DNA of 8,905 nt from JBCCIM01 sp045106435. GTDB lineage: Bacteria; Bacteroidota; Rhodothermia; Rhodothermales; JAHQVL01. Positions 1 through 6,882 of the stretch are shown one piece after another. How positions within the stretch are numbered: the stretch's first letter is position 1; each line of letters starts with the position of its first letter. The position numbers and the translations under genes are program-made. The notes under the pieces were generated by a model. The model was not told the origin of the DNA and ran no database searches. It saw only the letters and a list, made by a program, of their open reading frames with translations. The stretch spans positions 1 through 8,905 of the forward strand of contig JBGCEN010000116.1 of the NCBI GenBank assembly GCA_045106435.1. Direction: 5' to 3'.

Positions 1-894
1 TGGCACGAAAGAATCTGGCGGCTCATCGCAGAATACAATTTCCCGCTTTTCCTGTTAACCGGTGATAATGTATATATCGATGACCCGACAAGGCCCGGCG
101 TTCAGGACTATACCTATTACCGCCGGCAATCAAGACCAGAGTTTCGCGAACTCACCGCCGGCACCTCTATTGCCGCCATCTGGGACGACCATGAATTCGG
201 CGACAACGATAGTTGGGGCGGACCAGAGATTGATCAACCCGAATGGAAGCTACCCGTATGGCGTGTATTCAAAAACAACTGGAATAACCCATCATATGCA
301 GGCGGTGAAGCACAGCCGGGTTGCTGGTTTTCTTTTTCGATAGCAGACGTCGAAATATTTATGCTCGATGATCGGTACTATCGAGACAACCACCAAGAAC
401 CACCTACCGACAGGCCGGCGACGATGCTTGGCCCCGATCAAAAAGCGTGGTTATTCGAAGAGATCAGCAAGTCTACAGCTACCTTCAAAATGCTTGTCAC
501 GTCTGTGCCCTGGGCTTATGGCGTGAAACCTGGCAGCAGCGATCCATGGCAAGGCTTCAAAGAAGAACGCGAAGAGATTTTTTCTTTTTTGTCTGATAAT
601 AAAATCAATGGCGTCTTTCTTCTTTCTGGAGACCGTCACCGGGCAGACATTTGGAAAATAGAGCGCCCGGATGGGTATCCGATGTATGATTTTGAAAACG
701 CACGCCTCACCAATCTGCATACCCACGATGTGATTCCTGGCGCTATTTACGGGTACAATGAAAAATGCACCTTCGGCCGGCTTCGCTTTGACACGGCCAA
801 GGCAGATCCGGAAGTGATATACGACATCATTACAATCGACAACGAAGTAGTTTATTCATTCCCCTTGCGGCTCAGCGAAATAAGTCATGGCTAG
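1..894 (+). CDS. PhoD-like metallophosphoesterase (alkaline phosphatase D family), 5' end cut by window
   Basis: The frame is open from base 1, so only the C-terminal 297 residues are present; the signal peptide and N-terminal domain lie to the left. PhoD enzymes are exported metal-dependent phosphomonoesterases/phosphodiesterases. Numbering from the window edge, the visible metal-site motifs are GDNVY (21-25), the family hallmark IWDDHEFGDND (60-70), and SGDRHRAD (209-216) near the end. These blocks are in the order and spacing expected of PhoD, and the first differs slightly from the common GDxIY form. An apparent internal start at 361 is not a real start, because homology continues upstream of it. 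The stop at 892-894 lies inside the next gene, giving an 8-bp overlap that suggests co-transcription and translational coupling with the sulfatase. The family assignment is secure; the substrate is unknown. Confidence 0.93.
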   Translation, partial: WHERIWRLIAEYNFPLFLLTGDNVYIDDPTRPGVQDYTYYRRQSRPEFRELTAGTSIAAIWDDHEFGDNDSWGGPEIDQPEWKLPVWRVFKNNWNNPSYAGGEAQPGCWFSFSIADVEIFMLDDRYYRDNHQEPPTDRPATMLGPDQKAWLFEEISKSTATFKMLVTSVPWAYGVKPGSSDPWQGFKEEREEIFSFLSDNKINGVFLLSGDRHRADIWKIERPDGYPMYDFENARLTNLHTHDVIPGAIYGYNEKCTFGRLRFDTAKADPEVIYDIITIDNEVVYSFPLRLSEISHG

Positions 895-2344
895 AATACT
901 GCTCGTTGTTTTTCTTTGTATGGTGTTTTCGGGAGCACATCCATTGAAAGATGATCATCCCAATGTCGTGCTCATTATCGCAGATCAGATGCGTGGTGAT
1001 GCGTTGGGCGCGCTCAATCATCCAGACATAAAAACACCTTTTCTGGATGAGATGGCAAAGCAAGGGGTGTTGTTTAGGAATTTCTTTGTCAACAACCCCG
1101 TATGCGTCCCGTCCCGCATGTCCATGCACAGTGGCCAGTACCCGCATCAACACGGATCCATTTCGAACAAGGAGAGCATCAGGTTTACCTCACTGGACGG
1201 TACGTTGCTCGGGTATTTCAAACAGAAAGGGTACAAACTGGGCTGGTTTGGCAAAGACAACCATTCTTACGACCGCAGCTTGCTGGATCAAACACTGGAC
1301 GCGAATACAAGCAGAAAAAGAGAGGCCTTTCGTGCCTACACGCCCTACATCCCTCCATTTTGGTACAGTAACACCCCCTGGCCCCAAAAAGAACTCTTTC
1401 CAGTAAAGACTACAGATGATGCGATTGAATTTATCAAAGATGTTGAGCATGAAGATCCGTTCTTCATGGTCCTGAGCCTTTTTGACCCCCACCCACCTTA
1501 CTTCGCTCCGGCTGCATACACAGCCCATTACCCTCCTGATGACTTAACTCTCCCCCCTTACATAAATCCCGAAGAACTCAACCCGCGCCTCGCCGATCAG
1601 CACCGTGCCTTTCTTTACAATGAAATGCCAGAAGCAACCTTGCGCGCAACCATGGCGCATTACTATGCTGCAATTGAATGGGGCATTGATTATCAGGTTG
1701 GCCGGCTAATGAAGGCTCTCGAAACTGAGGGCATAGCAGACGACACCATTGTCATATTCACCTCTGATCATGGTGATTTTATGGGCGAATTTGGGATGGT
1801 AAGGAAAAGCATGTTTATGTATGATGCACTGCTCCACGTCCCACTCATATGGTATGCCCCGGGCCGCATCAAAGCAGGCCATCAAACAGACGTAATCGCT
1901 CAAGGCGTAGATCTTTACCCAACGTTACTCGACATGGTAGAGCAAGGATCTCCTGAACATCTTCCCGGGCGTTCCCTCCTGCCATTTATGAACGGCGAGC
2001 CAGAGCGTAATCCAGACCATGTAGTCTTTGCCGGCGCCGGCTACAATGATTTGCCGGAGGGCTACTTTGCATCACCAGAGCCTCCTTTTTATGACCCTCC
2101 ATCAGATAACGCCAAACCCTTTCACTCTAGAATTCTCAGCTTGACCACACCACCCCGACACCGCACAGCCATGGTCCGCAACGCTGAATGGAAACTAATC
2201 ATGAGCGAGACACACGCACCTGAGTTGTATCACATGGCGGGAGGTTGGCAGGAAAAGAAGAATCTCGCAAACGTAGCGCAACACCAAGCGGTGCTTAAAG
2301 AGCTACAGCATTCTTTATTGTCGATTTGGGCATGGGGTGATTAG
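887..2344 (+). CDS. Exported type I (S1, formylglycine) sulfatase, DQ-type metal site
   Basis: A 485-residue protein, full length for an S1 sulfatase. A short hydrophobic signal peptide (about residues 3-17) implies export. The active-site signature is C73-V-P-S-R77; in this family the Cys is oxidised to formylglycine, the nucleophile for sulfate-ester hydrolysis. The N-terminal metal motif reads ADQMRGD (D33-Q34) instead of the usual DD, as in choline-sulfatase and phosphonate-monoester-hydrolase relatives. GWFGKDNH (119-126) is a variant second signature with K123 and H126. SDHGD (293-297) gives the second metal-ligand pair, followed by K307. The ATG at 887 was chosen because it precedes the signal peptide. 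It has no clear Shine-Dalgarno and overlaps the PhoD stop, so translation probably depends on the upstream gene. The natural substrate cannot be told from sequence. Confidence 0.95.
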   Translation: MARILLVVFLCMVFSGAHPLKDDHPNVVLIIADQMRGDALGALNHPDIKTPFLDEMAKQGVLFRNFFVNNPVCVPSRMSMHSGQYPHQHGSISNKESIRFTSLDGTLLGYFKQKGYKLGWFGKDNHSYDRSLLDQTLDANTSRKREAFRAYTPYIPPFWYSNTPWPQKELFPVKTTDDAIEFIKDVEHEDPFFMVLSLFDPHPPYFAPAAYTAHYPPDDLTLPPYINPEELNPRLADQHRAFLYNEMPEATLRATMAHYYAAIEWGIDYQVGRLMKALETEGIADDTIVIFTSDHGDFMGEFGMVRKSMFMYDALLHVPLIWYAPGRIKAGHQTDVIAQGVDLYPTLLDMVEQGSPEHLPGRSLLPFMNGEPERNPDHVVFAGAGYNDLPEGYFASPEPPFYDPPSDNAKPFHSRILSLTTPPRHRTAMVRNAEWKLIMSETHAPELYHMAGGWQEKKNLANVAQHQAVLKELQHSLLSIWAWGD

Positions 2345-2381
2345 GCCTCTTGCAAGTTCATAATGCGGGGTAAACTGACCA

Positions 2382-2406
2382 TCATCTTGAGCCTGTTGAA
2401 GGATCT
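2382..2406 (+). repeat. REP-like intergenic repeat unit, left copy
   Basis: The unit reads like a decayed form of the 'tcatcctgagc...gaaggatct' intergenic repeat that I recall from many bacterial genomes. It shares an exact 10-base core, tgaaggatct (2397-2406), with the inverted copy at 2513-2522. The remaining bases align with several mismatches and a one-base gap. Confidence 0.5.
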
Positions 2407-2512
2407 TACGAATCACAGCATTGAGTCTCAAATCCTTAACTGAAGCTAAGCGAAGCAATTATTTGATATTTTATTAATCGGGGTTAGCTATTTCAAGCGT
2501 TTCATTTCAAAC

Positions 2513-2538
2513 AGATCCTTCACGTACGTTCAGGATAA
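2513..2538 (-). repeat. REP-like intergenic repeat unit, right inverted copy
   Basis: This is the reverse-complement partner of the unit at 2382-2406, beginning with agatccttca and containing the 8-base palindrome acgtacgt (2522-2529). Together the two units could fold into a long interrupted hairpin. The element may be a small non-autonomous mobile repeat, now degenerate. Confidence 0.5.
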
Positions 2539-2617
2539 CATGTTTGAGGCACAGCACCAGGGGGTGTTCAGAACCTTGTGTACTACCCAACCTGGATAAT
2601 CCAACGAACATCAAAAC

Positions 2618-3982
2618 ATGCCCAAATTCATAGTTATCGTCCTATTACTCGCCACCGTAGGTTTTTGGCAAGAAAAGCAGGTTGATGTGCCGCCCAATGT
2701 CATCCTCATACTTTCTGATGATCAAGGCACCCTGGACCTGCATAGCTACGGGGCAGAGGATTTACATACACCCCATCTCGATGCATTCGCCCACAAAGGC
2801 ATTAGATTCACGCAGTTTTATGCAGCAGCACCCGTTTGCTCGCCCTCGAGAGGTGCTGTGTTAACAGGGCGGTATCCACAAAAGAATGGGGTCATCAACA
2901 ACAGTCATTCGCTCAAACCCGGCGAAATCACCATTGCTGAAATGCTCAAGGGGGCCGGCTACACTACAGGTCACTTCGGCAAGTGGCACATCGGCCATGG
3001 CAGACCGGGTAAAGATTATCCTGCAAAAGCACATGGGCCCAATACGGAAGGGTTTGACGAATCAACTGGATTCCTAAGCGGAGTTGTTGATTACTGGTCT
3101 CACTTCAATTACGGCGGTGCTTCATGGGGCGACCCGCCACGCCGGCACGATCTGCAAAAAAATGGTAAAGAGATCTGGCGCAGTGGTACGCATACAGGAG
3201 ACCTTATCGTTGATGAATCGCTGAACTTCATCGACCAACAAAGCGATACGCCTTTCTTCGTTTATGCGGCGTTCGGCTCCCCCCACTACCCTATGCAGCC
3301 TTACGACAAGTACATGGCACTGTACGAGCACCTGCCCATGCAAAGGCGACAATACGCTGCACTTGTATCAACAATGGACGAACAAATTGGCCGGCTGCTC
3401 ACCGGTCTCGATGATAGAGGTTTGCGCGAAAACACACTCATTATCTTTATGTCTGATCACGGACACTCTACCGAAGCACGTGCCGACCACGGCGGTGGAT
3501 ATGCAGGTCCTTTCCGGGGTGCGAAGTTCAGCCTCTTTGAAGGGGGTATTCGCGTGCCGGCAATCATCTCTTTACCGGAGCAGATCCCTACCGGCGAAGT
3601 CAGGCATCAAATAGCTACCGGAATGGACTGGCTTCCTACCATTGCTGACTATACCAATGCTGAATTGCCGGAGCATGGTATTGATGGGAAAAGTTTGCGC
3701 CGGCTCATTGAAAACGCAAAATCGTCTTCACCGCATGCGGCAATCCACTGGCACCGTCCAGGCGGAGAATCTCAGTGGGCCGTACGGGAAGGCAATTGGA
3801 AGCTGATCGGCAATCCCAGTGACACAGACAGATCCAAAGTACCAGCCAACGAAAAGATCTTTCTTTCTGATTTAAGCAAAGACTCCACTGAAACGGTTAA
3901 TCTTGCCGGCGAATACAAAGATGTGGTGCGCCGACTGACCAAACTGCACGAAGAGTGGTTGGCGTCGGTCACTCTGCCCTAG
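2618..3982 (+). CDS. Exported type I (S1, formylglycine) sulfatase
   Basis: A 454-residue S1 sulfatase, complete at both ends. The N-terminus (K3, hydrophobic 4-17) looks like a short signal peptide without a lipobox Cys; its cleavage site is unclear. The metal motif SDDQG (33-37) carries D34-D35. The formylglycine signature is C74-S-P-S-R78, followed by LTGRYPQ. The second signature GYTTGHFGKWH (114-124) supplies K122 and H124. SDHGH (279-283) gives the second metal-binding pair, followed by the conserved FRGAKFSLFEGGIRVP block. It differs from the upstream sulfatase in having DD rather than DQ and no large insert, so it belongs to another S1 subfamily and probably attacks another sulfate ester. 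The ATG at 2618 directly precedes the signal peptide; there is no evident Shine-Dalgarno. The stop at 3980-3982 is followed closely by a hairpin. Confidence 0.95.
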   Translation: MPKFIVIVLLLATVGFWQEKQVDVPPNVILILSDDQGTLDLHSYGAEDLHTPHLDAFAHKGIRFTQFYAAAPVCSPSRGAVLTGRYPQKNGVINNSHSLKPGEITIAEMLKGAGYTTGHFGKWHIGHGRPGKDYPAKAHGPNTEGFDESTGFLSGVVDYWSHFNYGGASWGDPPRRHDLQKNGKEIWRSGTHTGDLIVDESLNFIDQQSDTPFFVYAAFGSPHYPMQPYDKYMALYEHLPMQRRQYAALVSTMDEQIGRLLTGLDDRGLRENTLIIFMSDHGHSTEARADHGGGYAGPFRGAKFSLFEGGIRVPAIISLPEQIPTGEVRHQIATGMDWLPTIADYTNAELPEHGIDGKSLRRLIENAKSSSPHAAIHWHRPGGESQWAVREGNWKLIGNPSDTDRSKVPANEKIFLSDLSKDSTETVNLAGEYKDVVRRLTKLHEEWLASVTLP

Positions 3983-3985
3983 GTT

Positions 3986-4008
3986 GATTTTGACTGATTG
4001 TCAAAATC
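3986..4008 (+). terminator. Perfect 9-bp hairpin after sulfatase stop, possible terminator
   Basis: gattttgac (3986-3994) and gtcaaaatc (4000-4008) are exact inverted repeats with a 5-base loop, three bases after the sulfatase stop. Position fits a transcript end, but the stem is AT-rich and no T-run follows, so a classical intrinsic terminator is not certain. It also abuts the inverted-repeat element starting at 4008, so it could belong to that insertion site. Confidence 0.4.
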
Positions 4009-4074
4009 GTGAATATCGAATATCCAGCAAGGAATTCTGAATTTCCGAAGGAATGGAAAAACTACTTCATCATT
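4008..4074 (+). repeat. Left inverted repeat of the cassette
   Basis: Begins cgtgaatatcgaa and ends acttcatcatt. It aligns with the reverse complement of 4567-4632 with a few substitutions, a 2-base and a 1-base gap, and a 3-base indel (tac near 4063). Confidence 0.8.
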
Positions 4075-4077
4075 GGA

Positions 4078-4102
4078 AATTCCTTGTTGGGTGTTCGATA
4101 TT
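4078..4102 (-). repeat. Second inner arm, exact 25-base match to right end
   Basis: These 25 bases (starting aattccttgttggg, ending tcgatatt) recur identically and in the same orientation at 4601-4625. They are also the approximate reverse complement of 4013-4034, so the left end can form a stem-loop. Confidence 0.8.
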
Positions 4103-4122
4103 TCATCCAACCCATAATTATG

Positions 4123-4476
4123 TTATCTACCTATACGAATGTCGGTAACGTCAACTGGTTGGCCATGCATACGCACGGTTGGCGGTATCGCAAATGCATT
4201 GCCTGAGAAAATAACGGATAAGCCATCTATCCAAAAGGCTTTTTTCACATCTCCAGAAGCCGTTTGATAGGTTTTGTAATAGTTACCTTTGTCAACTTTC
4301 AAAAGCAAGACGTCATTCATTTCAATACTTACAACGGCTTGAACATCCGATAGCCTTTCTATTACTTCCTCCTCTGAAAAATCAATTTCGTCTACTTGTT
4401 CAAGCGCATTAGATGAGCAGCCGGTTACAAGGAATACCAACAATACTAAGAAGAAGTAGTATTTCGCTGTTTTCAT
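4123..4476 (-). CDS. Small putative lipoprotein, function unknown
   Basis: A 117-residue protein starting at the ATG at 4474-4476. That start gives a compact lipoprotein signal: MKTAKYY, a hydrophobic stretch of residues 8-17, then a lipobox V17-T18-G19-C20 followed by SSN. An ATG four codons upstream (4488) is also possible; starts further out would bury the signal peptide. The mature part has an acidic region (about 26-36) and an alternating hydrophobic pattern that looks beta-rich, ending in a segment with FSG and IPP motifs (roughly residues 85-97). I do not recognise the family. It is predicted to be membrane-anchored after Cys20 lipidation. It is the only gene inside the inverted-repeat-bounded segment and appears more AT-rich than its neighbours, which fits acquisition as a cassette. 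There is no strong Shine-Dalgarno. Confidence 0.75.
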   Translation of the reverse strand: MKTAKYYFFLVLLVFLVTGCSSNALEQVDEIDFSEEEVIERLSDVQAVVSIEMNDVLLLKVDKGNYYKTYQTASGDVKKAFWIDGLSVIFSGNAFAIPPTVRMHGQPVDVTDIRIGR

Positions 4477-4508
4477 TATATGCGTCATTAAATATGGACA
4501 AAGAATTG

Positions 4509-4532
4509 GATCCCCAGTCAAGCTGAGGAATC
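4509..4532. repeat. Imperfect hairpin resembling the 'gatccccggtcaagccgggg' repeat
   Basis: gatccccag (4509-4517) pairs with ctgaggaatc (4523-4532) around a tcaag loop, with one mismatch and one bulge. It resembles a degenerate copy of an intergenic palindrome common in many bacteria (from memory). It lies upstream of the lipoprotein start, inside the cassette, so it might sit in the 5' leader. Confidence 0.35.
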
Positions 4533-4566
4533 TACCAAAACTTACGCTGTCCCCAGAGAAAATATC

Positions 4567-4632
4567 AATGATGAAGTTTTTCTAATCCTTCGAAATTCAG
4601 AATTCCTTGTTGGGTGTTCGATATTCCTCACG
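4567..4632 (-). repeat. Right inverted repeat of the cassette
   Basis: Reverse-complement partner of 4008-4074. Its outer end, cgtga read on the minus strand, contains the TGA stop codon of the GNAT gene (4628-4630), so the repeat touches that gene's 3' end. Confidence 0.75.
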
Positions 4633-5074
4633 GGGTCCCCAAAAAATACCAAAACGCGCCTTCCTGTTTCTCATATCCCAGTTTTTCATACAACGCCTGC
4701 GCCCCAGTGTTATCCACGCCTGTTTCAAGTGCCAAACCCTTTGCACCGGTTTCAATAGCAAACAACCGCGCTGCATCCATCAGCATTTGGGCAACCCCTT
4801 TTCTACGTGCATGCCCTGCGACAAAGAGGTCATTTAATTGCCATATACGCCGGGCCGACACTGAAGAGAAAAGCGGATAGAGTTGCGTAAAGCCCAGCAA
4901 ATCTCCCTCCGGAGTTTCCACGGCAAATATTACAGACTCATTGTTCTCGAGTCGATCTTTCAGGAAAGCCCGCGCTTTATTCATATCTGATGCTTGTTTA
5001 TAAAACACGCGGTAGCCATCAAATAACTTTGATAATCGATCGAGATGTTCTAATCCTGCTCTTACTACTTCCAT
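4628..5074 (-). CDS. GNAT-family N-acetyltransferase
   Basis: A 148-residue single-domain GNAT, a cytoplasmic enzyme that transfers acetyl from acetyl-CoA to an amine. Motif A is visible as a hydrophobic strand LNDLFV (80-85) followed by the acetyl-CoA pyrophosphate loop R90-R-K-G-V-A95. The C-terminal motif NTGAQALYEKLGY (about 120-132) supplies the usual Tyr region. The substrate (protein, amino acid, antibiotic or other amine) cannot be determined. The ATG at 5074 is preferred over the in-frame TTG at 5080 because AGAGGA lies six bases before it. It is 41 bp downstream of the sulfatase stop on the same strand and may be co-transcribed. A TATAAT on the minus strand at 5103-5098 could give it its own promoter, although no good -35 box is seen. 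The stop codon falls within the outer end of the cassette repeat. Confidence 0.9.
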   Translation of the reverse strand: MEVVRAGLEHLDRLSKLFDGYRVFYKQASDMNKARAFLKDRLENNESVIFAVETPEGDLLGFTQLYPLFSSVSARRIWQLNDLFVAGHARRKGVAQMLMDAARLFAIETGAKGLALETGVDNTGAQALYEKLGYEKQEGAFWYFLGTP

Positions 5075-5080
5075 GAACAA

Positions 5081-5086
5081 TCCTCT
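5081..5086 (-). promoter_or_regulatory. Shine-Dalgarno of the GNAT gene
   Basis: AGAGGA on the minus strand, six bases before the ATG at 5074. It decides the start against the TTG at 5080, which would leave no spacing. It is the clearest ribosome binding site in the window. Confidence 0.7.
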
Positions 5087-5115
5087 TTTTCCTTTATATT
5101 ATATCGGTGCCCTTA

Positions 5116-6882
5116 TCAAATCCGATTCAACATCATCAGTCGTATTTCCATAACCTGAGATCCAGGCATGTCCAATGCTTTGAGCGTCAGGGGCCCCTGC
5201 CCTTTTTCAAGGCGAATCGAACCTAATTTCATCGGCTTGAAATCTTTTACATAAGACTCTTGACGCGGATCGCGATCATTTTCAGCGCCTAACAATGGGG
5301 GGTCATTTGCTATGGTAATTTCACCGCTGACTGAATGCTCTCCAAAACTGAGTTCGATTTTTGAGCCCAGATCCTCTTCCGGACAGGCGTAGTACAGCAC
5401 AACTTCATAATCGCCGGCTGTCAGCACATCGACATTCCAACTAATTTCATCGTCAGGATTTGTCCAATTTCTGAAGAATGAGTCATTCGGGTACCGATTT
5501 GATCTTTCAATGCTTCCGGTACCCAATGCATCCCGAATAGGAAGTTGCGTGAAATCAAAATCTGCATGCCCAACAGGGAAAGGCCGCTCTTCTACTGGAT
5601 ACCCGGCCATGACTTCGGCTATCCAGGCTTCTTTTGCAGCAATCATTTCGCCGGCCAATGCAGCGTTCTCTTCGGCTATATTTTCGCGCTGCCCAGCATC
5701 GCTGACCATGTCGAATAACTGATTCTCTCTGCCCAATCGATACTGCTGATTCCTGACGCTCACACCACCATTCCAATGGCTGAAGTAGAAGCGATCCGGC
5801 CAATTTGTCGCTCCTTCCAACAATGGAGTCAAATTCACGCCATCGAGAGGATTAGGGCTCGCATGTTCAATACCGGCCATCGCTGCTAGCGTTGGTAATA
5901 AATCAATCGCGCCTGCAATTTGCGCCACTTTCGAGCCGGCTTCAATTTCTCCTGTCCATCGCATGTAAAACGGCGACTTTACACCGCCTTCATCCGTTGA
6001 GCCTTTTCGTCCTTTTAAGCCACCATTCCACCGACTTCCATTTGGACCGTTATCAGAAAAGTATATGATAATGGTGTTGTCATCCAATCCAAGCTCTTCA
6101 ATGTATGCCGCAATACGGCCTACATTCCAGTCGATATTCTCCACCATGGCAAGGGCGGCCTGCGTATGTTGTACGTTTTCCCGATCTGGATCGCGGTGAC
6201 GTAACGCCAGGTCTTTATTCGCAAATTTCTCCCACCACTCATCCGGCACTTGCATGGGGCTATGCGGCGTATTGTAAGGCAGGTAGGCAAAAAATGACTT
6301 TTCTTTATTCTCCTCAATAAACCGAATGGCATGGTCGGTGAAATCATCAATCACGAATCCATTGCCCTTTACAAGTTCTCCGTTACGCTCAAGCAAATTA
6401 GGACTGAAGTAATCCCCCCAGTGACCGGAAGCAAATCCGTAAAACTCATCAAAGCCACGGGCATTGGGGTGGTACGGTGGCTGCATCCCATTATGCCACT
6501 TACCAAAAGCGCCGGTTGCATAGCCGGCTTCTTTAAAGACCTCTGCGATGGTCTGCTCATCCAGGTCGAGCAATTCTTTTCCTGCGGAGGTACCGTAAAC
6601 GCCCCCTCTCAAGTGATAGCGCCCAGTTAGCATTTCAGCACGAGTGGGCGAACAAACCGGGCTGACGAAGAAGTTATCAAACTTTACCCCCTCTGCAGCA
6701 AGTGCATCAATATTCGGCGTCGACAAATTTGTGTTACCTGAACTGCTTAAATCTCCCCACCCCTGATCGTCAGCCAAAATCATTACAATATTGGGAGGAC
6801 GTGTTTCTTGTTCTTTTAATGAACGATCATCAGTGCACGAAAAAAACACAAGGCAAATCAAGAAAACAGTGTATTTCAGCAT
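5116..6882 (-). CDS. Lipoprotein type I (S1) sulfatase with C-terminal accessory domain
   Basis: A 588-residue protein, longer than a plain S1 sulfatase. The N-terminus has a hydrophobic segment (4-14) ending F13-F14-S15-C16, a Bacteroidota-style lipobox; the following TDD resembles the acidic surface-export signal of that phylum, so a surface lipoprotein is likely. Catalytic motifs are ADDQGWGD (37-44, metal ligands D38-D39), formylglycine signature C77-S-P-T-R81, GYATGAFGKWH (120-130; K128, H130) and SDNG (276-279; D277-N278) followed by GGLKGRKGS. The sulfatase fold ends near residue 430. About 155 further residues are rich in beta-type sequence and aromatic residues, with a SWNVDVLTAGDYEVVLYYAC block that looks like a carbohydrate-binding-type sandwich. 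It is arylsulfatase-like; the substrate is unknown. The ATG at 6882 precedes the signal and lacks a strong Shine-Dalgarno. It probably heads a unit with the GNAT gene. Confidence 0.95.
   Translation of the reverse strand: MLKYTVFLICLVFFSCTDDRSLKEQETRPPNIVMILADDQGWGDLSSSGNTNLSTPNIDALAAEGVKFDNFFVSPVCSPTRAEMLTGRYHLRGGVYGTSAGKELLDLDEQTIAEVFKEAGYATGAFGKWHNGMQPPYHPNARGFDEFYGFASGHWGDYFSPNLLERNGELVKGNGFVIDDFTDHAIRFIEENKEKSFFAYLPYNTPHSPMQVPDEWWEKFANKDLALRHRDPDRENVQHTQAALAMVENIDWNVGRIAAYIEELGLDDNTIIIYFSDNGPNGSRWNGGLKGRKGSTDEGGVKSPFYMRWTGEIEAGSKVAQIAGAIDLLPTLAAMAGIEHASPNPLDGVNLTPLLEGATNWPDRFYFSHWNGGVSVRNQQYRLGRENQLFDMVSDAGQRENIAEENAALAGEMIAAKEAWIAEVMAGYPVEERPFPVGHADFDFTQLPIRDALGTGSIERSNRYPNDSFFRNWTNPDDEISWNVDVLTAGDYEVVLYYACPEEDLGSKIELSFGEHSVSGEITIANDPPLLGAENDRDPRQESYVKDFKPMKLGSIRLEKGQGPLTLKALDMPGSQVMEIRLMMLNRI

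Larger units (their letters stand above)
2345..2617. other. Intergenic gap with degenerate REP-like repeats
   Basis: No credible gene is seen in these 273 bases between two sulfatases on the same strand. The stretch holds an inverted pair of repeat units (2382-2406 and 2513-2538) around an AT-rich centre. Inside, agctaa (2444-2449) and ttagct (2484-2489) form another short inverted pair. I see no clear sigma-70 promoter or strong ribosome binding site for the gene at 2618, although the gap is long enough to contain a promoter. Confidence 0.6.
4008..4632. mobile_element. Inverted-repeat-bounded cassette with one small lipoprotein gene
   Basis: Roughly 65-base imperfect inverted repeats bound this ~625-bp segment: the left copy at 4008-4074 and the right copy at 4567-4632. 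They share long identical runs, for example caaggaattctgaattt, and differ by about five substitutions and a few small gaps. Within the left end lies an additional inverted arm (4077-4103), making that end a hairpin by itself. The interior holds one minus-strand lipoprotein gene and no transposase, so any movement would need an enzyme acting from elsewhere. From memory, similar arrays of gaatatcgaa/caaggaatt repeats flank four-helix-bundle (S23/IVS) genes in Bacteroidota, but that protein is not here. Mobility is inference; the inverted repeats are directly visible. Confidence 0.55.

Noticed and set aside
62..343. Plus-strand open frame of 93 codons at the left edge
   Set aside because: It overlaps the PhoD-like frame, which shows the diagnostic WDDHEFGDND motif in frame 1 across the same bases; this is a shadow.
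4009..4206. Plus-strand open frame across the left repeat
   Set aside because: It reads through the inverted repeat and is antisense to the lipoprotein gene; no start signal or domain is seen.
4607..4880. Plus-strand open frames opposite the GNAT gene
   Set aside because: They are antisense to a gene with clear GNAT motifs and a good ribosome binding site, and have no recognisable features.
5098..5103. Perfect TATAAT on the minus strand upstream of the GNAT gene as a promoter
   Set aside because: No acceptable -35 lies 16-18 bases away (TTGATA is 10 and TTGAAT 21 bases away), so it is mentioned only as a possibility.
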